Of a stretch of DNA of 64,000 nt, positions 33,101 to 39,905 are shown piece after piece. Below the pieces are notes generated by a model. It made no database searches. It saw nothing but the letters and a program-made list of their open reading frames with translations, and was not told the DNA's origin. Position 1 is the stretch's first letter. Every line of letters starts with the position of its first letter. Source of the stretch: Arthrobacter sp. zg-Y820 (GTDB lineage: Bacteria; Actinomycetota; Actinomycetes; Actinomycetales; Micrococcaceae); contig NZ_CP126247.1 of the NCBI RefSeq assembly GCF_030142155.1, positions 3,596,001-3,660,000 of the forward strand. The letters are read 5' to 3'. A program made the translations under genes and the position numbers.

Positions 33101-33144
33101 TCTTCTCAGATATACGGAAGGGTCTTCTCGGATACACGGAAGGG
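33101..33144. repeat. tandem 22-base direct repeats upstream of the TetR gene
   Basis: Two abutting copies (33101-33122 and 33123-33144), each beginning tcttctc and ending acggaaggg, differ at two of 22 positions. They sit directly before the TetR start at 33093 and may be tandem operator half-sites or a recent duplication. Confidence 0.75.
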
Positions 33145-33350
33145 CCCGCCGAAGCGAGGCCCTTTCATGCCGCCGCGCTGGGGGACGCGGCGAGGATGGT
33201 GTCCTAGTTATTCAACACCTGTAGAACAGACTCTAGCCGAGAGAAGGCCGTACAGCCGAACGGGCCGGGCGCGGCGTGTCGGATTGGCCGGCCGCGGTGG
33301 CCGGATTCCGGCGGTTAGCGCGGAACCGGACCGAAACCCCGTGGGCGCGG

Positions 33351-34172
33351 TCAGCTGGCTTCCGCGGGCCGCACCCGGTGGCGCGGCGGGAGCGGAATGA
33401 CCGCAGAGGTCCGGCGCTGATACTGCACATAATCCGGATGCCGGGACCGGGAGATGCTCTCGGTGAAAAGCGCGGACCCCGTAAAGAGCAGGGTCAGCAG
33501 CGCCGCGCCCAGCACGGTCCAGTGCAGCCAGGCGCCGGTGGCCGCCACGGCGAAGCCGTAAAACAGCCACCACTGCACCTGCTCGAAGAAGAAATTGGGG
33601 TGACGCGAGAAGCGGAAGAGGCCGGTTTGCAGGAAGTCCGGCCGGGGCGTCCGGCCGGCGCGCCGTTCGGCGGCCTTCCACTGGTGAAAGTTCCACTGCT
33701 GCTGGTCGGCGACCGTCTCGCCGGCCAGCGCAGCGACAAACAGCACCGCCAGGGCCCAGTCTCCGGCGGTCAGCTGACCGGGATGCCGGTACACCGTGAG
33801 GGCCGGCAGCGTCATCGCGAAGATGATGACGTTCTGGTAGATGCTGATGAAGAGGAGGTTGAAGACGGCGAACTGCCACGGTTTCATGCGGTTTCTCAGA
33901 ATGGCCCACCGGTAGTCTTCGCCGCCGGGCGCATATCCGCCCTTGCGCGCGAAGTTGAACGTCAGCCGGGCTCCCCACAGGCTCACCAGCGCAGCCATCA
34001 GCAGCAGGCGTCCCTCGAAGCCCGATGCCGCCGCGAAGACCCAGACGTAGGCGAGGGGAACCACCGACCAGATGCGGTCGGTCCAGGAATACTCCCGGGT
34101 GAGCAGGGAGAGCACCCACGTCCCGGCACAGACAGCGGTGAGGATCCACAGGTTGACCAGAACCGGATTCAT
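33351..34172 (-). CDS. DUF1295 / steroid 5-alpha-reductase-like membrane protein
   Basis: 273 residues with about seven hydrophobic segments. Family signatures: SWTDRIWSVVPLAYVW near the N-terminus, RLTFNFARKGGY, and the C-terminal GLFRFSRHPNFFFEQVQWW with HPDYVQYQRRTSAVIPLPPR. These resemble 3-oxo-5-alpha-steroid 4-dehydrogenases and isoprenylcysteine methyltransferase-fold enzymes; true substrate unknown. Divergent from the GNAT gene. The 257-base gap 33094-33350 otherwise shows only the direct repeats. Confidence 0.88.
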   Translation of the reverse strand: MNPVLVNLWILTAVCAGTWVLSLLTREYSWTDRIWSVVPLAYVWVFAAASGFEGRLLLMAALVSLWGARLTFNFARKGGYAPGGEDYRWAILRNRMKPWQFAVFNLLFISIYQNVIIFAMTLPALTVYRHPGQLTAGDWALAVLFVAALAGETVADQQQWNFHQWKAAERRAGRTPRPDFLQTGLFRFSRHPNFFFEQVQWWLFYGFAVAATGAWLHWTVLGAALLTLLFTGSALFTESISRSRHPDYVQYQRRTSAVIPLPPRHRVRPAEAS

Positions 34173-34238
34173 CCTCGGAGCGTACGCGCGCGGCTCCCTG
34201 GGCGGAAGACGGACGACGGCGGCTGGTAGCCTCGGCGC

Positions 34239-34781
34239 ATGACCTCGCTTTTACTGCGGCCCTGGCAGGCGGCCGACGCCGGCGCTCTGGCCAGTATTTA
34301 CCGCGGCAGTCCCGACCTGGCGCGGCAGCTCGGTCCGGAGGCCGGCTCAGCCGCCGGAGCGCAGCGGATCATCCGGGAGGACCTCGGCTGGGATCCTGCG
34401 AACGCGGGCAACCTGGCCCTCGAAGCCGGCGGCACCGCCGTGGGCAACGCCGGCATCAGCAGCATCGACTTCCGCCACGGGACGGCCTGGACGTACTACT
34501 GGCTGGCCGCTCCGGTGCGCGGCAAAGGCCTGGCGGCGCGTGCGCTGGCCACGCTGAGCCGCTGGGCCCTGGAGGAACTGCACCTGCACCGGCTCGAGCT
34601 GGGCCACCGGACCAACAACCCTGCTTCCTGCCGGGTGGCGTTGGCCGCGGGCTTTGCGCCCGAGGGAATCCAGCGCGCAAAGCTGCGTTACGGCGTCGAC
34701 CGCTTCGATGTGGAAACGCACGCTCGGCTGGCGACGGACCCTGCTCCGGGACTGCCGCCGATCGAGTTGCGCCTGCCCTAA
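34239..34781 (+). CDS. GNAT-family acetyltransferase (RimJ/RimL type)
   Basis: 180 residues. LLLRPWQAADAGAL at the start and GKGLAARALATLSRWALEELHLHRLELGHRTNNPASCRVALAAGF are typical of ribosomal-protein-type N-acetyltransferases. Substrate unknown. No clear ribosome binding site precedes the ATG at 34239, so a leaderless or weakly translated message is possible. Confidence 0.9.
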   Translation: MTSLLLRPWQAADAGALASIYRGSPDLARQLGPEAGSAAGAQRIIREDLGWDPANAGNLALEAGGTAVGNAGISSIDFRHGTAWTYYWLAAPVRGKGLAARALATLSRWALEELHLHRLELGHRTNNPASCRVALAAGFAPEGIQRAKLRYGVDRFDVETHARLATDPAPGLPPIELRLP

Positions 34782-34814
34782 GTAGACGGGGCGGGCCACA
34801 ACCCCGCCAATCCG

Positions 34815-35813
34815 TTAGCGGCTGGTGGTGTTCCGGGCGGCTTGGGCGTTGAAGAGCGATGCCGCAGTGGCCGCGTCCTGGATTGTCACCGTGAGGCTTC
34901 GCCCGCCGGGACCATGGACACGCAGCGCTTCGCCATTGCGGAAGATCAGCCCGACCGAACCCGCTCCGCCGAACCGGATCCCCCACCCCAGGAACTCCGT
35001 GAGGCCGCGGACAGTGACCACCTCCGCTGTTGTGCCGTCGGCAGCCGGAATACGGAACCGACCCAGGCCTAACAGTGAGCTGCAGGTCAGCCCGCGGTGA
35101 TCGACGGTGACGGTCCACCGTCCGGCGACAACGCCGAGCGCCAGCAGAACCGTTCCCACAATGGTGAGGAACCACAGCGGGCTAACCAGGCCGACGACGA
35201 TCAGGGCCAGCCCGGCAATCCCCCCGCCGAGCAGGCAGACCCAGGCGGTGGTGACTTTGCTCCAGGCGGCGATTTCGCCCGGCGCAAGGTTCAGGCCCGG
35301 GGTAGGGACGCCGGCAGCATCGGGTGACGCGAGAGGACGACTGCCGGCGACGACGGCGGCGAGAATCCCGTACCCACCGCTCAGGAGCGCGGTTATCACC
35401 ATCGAGGCACGCGGATCCGGAGCCAGCAATGGATCCGAGAGGCCAACCTGGCCGCTAAGCAGCACGGGAAGCGCTGAGGCCAGGAAGACTTCGATGCCGG
35501 CTAAGAGAGCAACGGACAGCCGGCGACCCCATCCGGTCAGTTTCCCGGACCACTTCATGAACGCCAGGACGGCCAACCCTGCGGCGGCCGGCGCCGCAAA
35601 GGACAGCACGATGAGCGACAACGGACCGACGGTGGTAACTTCTTGCGTGGACCAGCTCCATTGCTGGGCAACCTCCGCGGGAAGCCGCCCGCTCCATCCG
35701 GTGACAAGTGCGAGGGATCCCAGCAGAACCGCCGCCGCTGGAAGGAAGACCCCCAGCCAGAAGCGAGGGTCCGGATCCGACGGTGTGCGGCGGGCGGGCA
35801 GATTCGTCGTCAT
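34815..35813 (-). CDS. DUF1648-type membrane protein paired with GntR regulator
   Basis: 332 residues. An N-terminal DUF1648-like segment (LPAEVAQQWSW), about seven hydrophobic segments, then a C-terminal soluble PH-like domain of about 100 residues (VTVDHRGLTC; GLTEFLGWGIRF). The start overlaps the stop of a YtrA-type GntR gene by four bases. Such GntR/membrane-protein pairs are common in Actinobacteria and may sense envelope stress, but no function is established. Confidence 0.85.
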   Translation of the reverse strand: MTTNLPARRTPSDPDPRFWLGVFLPAAAVLLGSLALVTGWSGRLPAEVAQQWSWSTQEVTTVGPLSLIVLSFAAPAAAGLAVLAFMKWSGKLTGWGRRLSVALLAGIEVFLASALPVLLSGQVGLSDPLLAPDPRASMVITALLSGGYGILAAVVAGSRPLASPDAAGVPTPGLNLAPGEIAAWSKVTTAWVCLLGGGIAGLALIVVGLVSPLWFLTIVGTVLLALGVVAGRWTVTVDHRGLTCSSLLGLGRFRIPAADGTTAEVVTVRGLTEFLGWGIRFGGAGSVGLIFRNGEALRVHGPGGRSLTVTIQDAATAASLFNAQAARNTTSR

Positions 35814-36178
35814 GAGGAAGTTTCCTTGTCGAGGCGTTGGCGGAAGAGCGCGAGGATCGATTCGGTGGACAGACCGAGCCCGGCCAGCTGCGAGGCGGCG
35901 TCGTCAAGGATGCGCAGGACGTGCTCGCGTGCGGCCGGTGCCGGAGCAATAACCACCGCTCCACGCCCGCGCCGCAACTCAATGAGTCCCTGATCGCGCA
36001 GGTCCTGATAGGCGTGCAGGACGGTGTGCAGGCTGACACCCAGAGACTGTCCCAGCACCTTCGCGGCGGGAAGGCGCTCCCCGTCGGGCAGCGAACCGTC
36101 CAGGATGCCCTGCCGAACCGCTCCTGCAATCTGTTCGTGCAGGGGCGAGTCATTGGCGGGGGCCAGGCGAATCAGCAT
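35810..36178 (-). CDS. GntR-family regulator, YtrA subfamily
   Basis: 122 residues: the GntR winged helix (LHEQIAGAVRQGILDGSLPDGERLPAAKVLGQSLGVSLHTVLHAYQDLRDQGLIE) followed by a short helical C-terminal dimerisation tail, the YtrA layout. First gene of a two-gene operon. A perfect 10-bp inverted repeat lies 10-38 bases before the ATG and is the likely autoregulatory operator. Confidence 0.93.
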   Translation of the reverse strand: MLIRLAPANDSPLHEQIAGAVRQGILDGSLPDGERLPAAKVLGQSLGVSLHTVLHAYQDLRDQGLIELRRGRGAVVIAPAPAAREHVLRILDDAASQLAGLGLSTESILALFRQRLDKETSS

Positions 36179-36187
36179 TTGTTCATT

Positions 36188-36216
36188 CTATTGTTATAGG
36201 TGAAGCATAACAATAG
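36188..36216. promoter_or_regulatory. operator of the GntR/DUF1648 operon
   Basis: ctattgttat (36188-36197) and ataacaatag (36207-36216) form a perfect 10-bp inverted repeat with a 9-base spacer. It is strikingly AT-rich for this genome and lies directly upstream of the regulator start, overlapping TATAAC-like -10 sequence. Confidence 0.75.
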
Positions 36217-36284
36217 GCCCGGACCCGACCCGTTCGTCTGCAGTTTGGGGCCGAGGGCTTGGCGGCCCGTGGGAAGGGTCGGGG

Positions 36285-36671
36285 CTAGGCGCTCTGCTCC
36301 GGGAGCGGATTGCTGTCCCGGTCGTGGAGAAGGTCAACACCCAGCGACGCGAGCGCCGTAGCCGCGGCCATCCAGAGACGGGGTGCTGCCACTCCGCGCC
36401 GGGACAACCAGTCTTCGGTTCCCGCATCCAGGCGAAGCGACAGCGCCTGCATGCCGGCTACCGCCGCTCCGGCGCCGGCCGCCACCGCCGCACGCACCGC
36501 CGCTGGCCGGGCCCGGCCCGGAAACAGCACCACCGCCACCCCGGCAGCAGTCAGGATCCCGGGCGCGAGGACATAGGCACGGCGGAGCGCGACTGGCCAG
36601 TCGGTCGGTCGCCGGAGCGTGAACGCTCCGGCGAGTGCGGAAACGCCCAGTGACAGGGGAAGATTCTTCAT
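36285..36671 (-). CDS. small membrane protein of unknown function
   Basis: 128 residues, Ala-rich, with three to four hydrophobic segments (LGVSALAGAF; AYVLAPGILTAAGVAVVLF; AAVAAGAGAAVAGMQAL; LWMAAATALASLGV). No family recognised. Its ATG overlaps the stop of the upstream membrane protein gene by four bases (ATGA), so the two are co-translated. Confidence 0.7.
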   Translation of the reverse strand: MKNLPLSLGVSALAGAFTLRRPTDWPVALRRAYVLAPGILTAAGVAVVLFPGRARPAAVRAAVAAGAGAAVAGMQALSLRLDAGTEDWLSRRGVAAPRLWMAAATALASLGVDLLHDRDSNPLPEQSA

Positions 36672-37138
36672 GCCCCCACGCTACCGGGCCCCGCGGCCGG
36701 GGTGATGGCGGAAGCGATCTCAACATCCCGGCACACCGCCAGCCGACCCGCTGCGGCGGCAGCCCCGATGCTGAGCGCCAGCACTCCCCCGAAAGGGTCG
36801 AATCCGAACACCGCCCACAACACCATGGAGGGCACCGCGAAGAACGCAACCACGTGAATCCACTGCCGGCGCACGGGACGCAGCAACAGTCCCAGCACCA
36901 GGCCCACCGGAACGCCCACCAGCAGGCAAAGCCCGCCGAAGATCGCCATCATAAACAGCCACATGCCGAAGGGGTTAAAATCCGATCCCGGCTGCACCGG
37001 CTCCTGAAAAAGCAGAACAACGTACAGCACCGTCCAGGCCGCCAGCCATAGTCCGGTGGCCACGGCTATCCCCTTGATCAAGCCGTAATTGCCCAGCACC
37101 ACTCTGCCGTTCTGCGGTGAAAGTTTTGGTTTCCGCAT
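36668..37138 (-). CDS. four-TM membrane protein of unknown function
   Basis: 156 residues, four hydrophobic segments (GIAVATGLWLAAWTVLYVVLLF; MWLFMMAIFGGLCLLVGVPVGLVLGLLL; VVAFFAVPSMVLWAVF; LALSIGAAAAAGRLAV). Not recognised. GAGG lies upstream of the ATG at 37138. Paired with the next gene by overlapping stop/start codons. Confidence 0.7.
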   Translation of the reverse strand: MRKPKLSPQNGRVVLGNYGLIKGIAVATGLWLAAWTVLYVVLLFQEPVQPGSDFNPFGMWLFMMAIFGGLCLLVGVPVGLVLGLLLRPVRRQWIHVVAFFAVPSMVLWAVFGFDPFGGVLALSIGAAAAAGRLAVCRDVEIASAITPAAGPGSVGA

Positions 37139-37245
37139 GCATCCTCCCCTCGTCCTGGTGTGATCCTACCGGGACTGTTCTCCCGCGGACGGAGTCGAGG
37201 AAGCCGGATGCGAAGTCACCATGACCTGGACTGCAGCGGAACCGG

Positions 37246-38136
37246 CTACTCCTCGGAGCCGGTCAGGTTTACTTCCAGCTGGCCACCGCGGACCCGGGTG
37301 TGGAACACCGGCTGCGGAGCGGTCGCCGGGCCGCGCAGCACCTCGCCGCTCCTGAGTGAAAAGGTGCAGCCGTGCCAGGGGCAGACCACGCCCAACTCAC
37401 CGCGGACTTCCTCCAGATGCCCCTCAAACAGCGGCCCGCCGAGGTGGGAGCAGGTGCCGGCGAGCACCGACACGCCGTCGTCGCCCGCACCGTCCCGCCG
37501 CAGCACCACCAGCGGAACGCTGCCCAGGGTCGCCGCGCGGAGCTGCCCGACGGCAAACCCTTGGATCAGACCCAGCGAGTGCCAGCCGCTGGGGACTTCC
37601 TCGGGCAGGTCCTCGTTGCGGTTCACACCCGCGCCCTGGCGGTAGGCCAGATGTGCTCCCAGGTACGCGCCGAAGCCGGAAAGGCCATACCCGCTGAACG
37701 ACAGCAGCTTTCCGAGCCGATGGTTGCCGCGGATCCGGACCACCCAGGAGGCGGCATAGAGCCCGACGGCGATGCCGTTGGCGACCTCGTGCACAATACC
37801 GGTTCGCTGCTGCCGCGTTTCGAGCTGGGAAAAATCGGTCACTCCCGAGACGGCTGCGGGCACTGCCGCTAACACACCCACTCCCACCAGGATTTGGGCC
37901 GCCTGCTCGTTGCCGGGCAGCAGATCCAGCACGGCGGCGGAAGACCAGGCGCCCAGCGGCACGCTCACCAGCGCCGGATGCAGCGGATGGCCCAGCGGCA
38001 CACCATGCAGGACATCCGTTACCGCCGGCCAAGGCAGGACTTTCTTGACGATGCCGGACACCGTGCCGGCAAGGGGGTCCAGCCAGGCGGCCCCTTCGAG
38101 TTTGTCGGCAGTGTCGGCCAACGGCAGACGTGGCAT
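37246..38136 (-). CDS. Rieske [2Fe-2S] protein with N-terminal DUF2231 membrane domain
   Basis: 296 residues from the ATG at 38136, which has AAGGAGAG upstream. Residues ~35-165 form the DUF2231 domain (GVPLGHPLHPALVSVPLGAWSSAAVLDLL) with about four TM helices. The C-terminal Rieske domain has the C-x-H and C-x2-H ligands (CSHLGGPL; CPWHGCTF). It is probably a membrane-anchored electron-transfer protein of unknown partner. Confidence 0.9.
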   Translation of the reverse strand: MPRLPLADTADKLEGAAWLDPLAGTVSGIVKKVLPWPAVTDVLHGVPLGHPLHPALVSVPLGAWSSAAVLDLLPGNEQAAQILVGVGVLAAVPAAVSGVTDFSQLETRQQRTGIVHEVANGIAVGLYAASWVVRIRGNHRLGKLLSFSGYGLSGFGAYLGAHLAYRQGAGVNRNEDLPEEVPSGWHSLGLIQGFAVGQLRAATLGSVPLVVLRRDGAGDDGVSVLAGTCSHLGGPLFEGHLEEVRGELGVVCPWHGCTFSLRSGEVLRGPATAPQPVFHTRVRGGQLEVNLTGSEE

Positions 38137-38281
38137 GTCGCTCTCCTTCGACGGTGCGGGCCGGGAATCCGGCCGCGAAACCGGTGGACGGTCAACAGGG
38201 TAGTCAGGGTGCCGTGAGCCGCACCACCCGCAACCGGCATATCCGCGCCCGAGGCGGTTATACGCCGGTTGCGGTCGTCGG

Positions 38282-39259
38282 CTAGTACCGGCCGCCCTCC
38301 GGCAAGGGAGCATTGTCCAGCATGGCCAGGTCCTCGCCGCTGAGCTGCAGCTCACCGGCCATCACATTGTCCCGCAGGTACTTCGGTGATTTGGTTCCGG
38401 GAATCGGGATCACCCGCCGGCCCTGGGCCACCACCCACGCCAGTGCCACCTGCGCCGGCGTAGCGCCCACCCGTTCGGCGACGTCGCGCACCCGCTGCAC
38501 AATCGCCAGGTTGGCTTTCAGGTTGTCCTGCTGAAAGCGCGGGAGCCGGCGCCGCATGTCGTCGGCCGGTAAATCGTCAAACGAGGTGAAGCGGCCGGTC
38601 AGAAAACCGCGGCCCAGCGGGGAGAAGGGAAGGAAAGCCATCCCCTGTTCCTCGCAGTAGGGCACGACGTCGGACAGCCGGTCGCGGGTCCACAGCGACA
38701 GCTCGGACTGCACGGCGGTGACGGGGTGCACGGTCTGGGCCAGCCGGATCTGCTCCACGCTGGCCTCGGACAGGCCAATGGCACGGGCCTTGCCGTCCTG
38801 GACGGCCTGAGCCATCGCGCCCCAGGACTCCTCCAGCGGCACCTGCGGATCGACCCGGTGCAGCAGATACAGGTCCACGTGGTCGGTTCCCAACCGTTGA
38901 AGGCTGCCGTCGATGGACTCCCGGATGTGCCCGGGGCGGCCGTTGACCGTCAGGCCGGGCAGCGTGCCGCTTCCCCTGGACGCGGTGCTGACTTCCAGTC
39001 CCACCTTGGTGGAGAGCACCGCCCGGTCCCGGTAGCCGTCCTGCAGCGCCCGGCCCACGAGTTCCTCGTTGGTGTAGGGGCCATAGACGTCCGCCGTGTC
39101 GATCAGTGTTGCCCCGAATTCGATGGCTCCGCGGATGACCGCGACGGAGGTTGCGTCGTCGCGCTCCGCATCCATGTCATAGGCATAGCTCATACCCATG
39201 CAGCCCAGCCCTATGACACCGACGTCAGGCCCGTTGGTTCCCAGCGTGGTTGTGCGCAT
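38282..39259 (-). CDS. aldo/keto reductase
   Basis: 325 residues from the ATG at 39259 (MRTTTLG), with GGAGG upstream; an in-frame upstream ATG at 39346 lacks a site. TIM-barrel AKR: LIDTADVYGPYTNEELVG contains the catalytic Asp and Tyr, STKVG the Lys, and DLYLLHRVDP the His. The C-terminal NADPH-binding RVIPIPGTK is present. Related to the YakC/AKR13 group; substrate unknown. Confidence 0.93.
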   Translation of the reverse strand: MRTTTLGTNGPDVGVIGLGCMGMSYAYDMDAERDDATSVAVIRGAIEFGATLIDTADVYGPYTNEELVGRALQDGYRDRAVLSTKVGLEVSTASRGSGTLPGLTVNGRPGHIRESIDGSLQRLGTDHVDLYLLHRVDPQVPLEESWGAMAQAVQDGKARAIGLSEASVEQIRLAQTVHPVTAVQSELSLWTRDRLSDVVPYCEEQGMAFLPFSPLGRGFLTGRFTSFDDLPADDMRRRLPRFQQDNLKANLAIVQRVRDVAERVGATPAQVALAWVVAQGRRVIPIPGTKSPKYLRDNVMAGELQLSGEDLAMLDNAPLPEGGRY

Positions 39260-39372
39260 GTTGGCTCCTCCTGGTTGCTCTGAAGCATCTCTGCGGAAAC
39301 CGGAAGCGGGCCTCCATGGGTCAAGGCTAGAAGGAGGGCCGCCCAAGCGGGAGGTGCGGCAGACTGGTGGGT

Positions 39373-39845
39373 ATGACTTCGGGGGAAGAAAACCAAGCAG
39401 CCACCTTCCGCACAGCCATGCCGGCCCGCTACCGGGGAATCCTGGGCGGTCTGGGGTTCGCCACCGTAGCGGGAACCGTCATCGCCGCGCTGGAGGGGGG
39501 CCCCTCGCGTTAGGGGCCGGCCTGTTCATCGCGGTTATTTTTGTACCCGTGCTGCTGATGACCACCCGGATTTCGATTTCTGAGCAGGGCATCAGGATTC
39601 GGGTCGCCGCCGTCTTTGCGACGGAGATCCCCTACCGGGAGATCACGGGCGTCTCGGTGGGACCGGTTACGGGGCTGCGCGAGGGCATGGGGCTGCGCAT
39701 CCTTCCGGACGGCACCGGCTACTTGGTGGGCGGTCCGTCCGTCCGGATCGAGTGCGGCAGGACGGCGGTCCTGGTGTCCTGCAGCAGCCCGGACCGGCTG
39801 CTGGATGCCCTCGCCCCGCATCTGAGCGCAGCATCCGGGAGTTAA
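39373..39845 (+). pseudogene. frameshifted small membrane/PH-like protein gene
   Basis: The frame from ATG 39373 (MTSGEENQ) encodes a first TM segment, then hits TAG at 39511-39513. A second frame, offset by -1, picks up exactly there (PLALGAGLFIAVIFVPVLLMTTR) and continues to a stop at 39843-39845 through a soluble domain (RIRVAAVFATEIPYREITG). Together they make a sensible ~157-residue two-TM protein. The shift maps to the G6C4 run at 39495-39504, consistent with loss of one base. Sequencing error, recent mutation or programmed slippage cannot be told apart. Confidence 0.65.
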
Positions 39846-39850
39846 CCGAC

Positions 39851-39890
39851 GGTGCCGCCCTCCTCCCTTGCGGGAGCAGAGCGGCACCTT
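39851..39890. terminator. bidirectional terminator-like hairpin
   Basis: ggtgccgc (39851-39858) pairs with gcggcacc (39881-39888), with an inner ctccc/gggag stem (39863-39867 with 39872-39876). It separates two convergent genes. A TTT follows on the plus strand. Confidence 0.7.
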
Positions 39891-39905
39891 TCAGTTAGCG
39901 GGACG

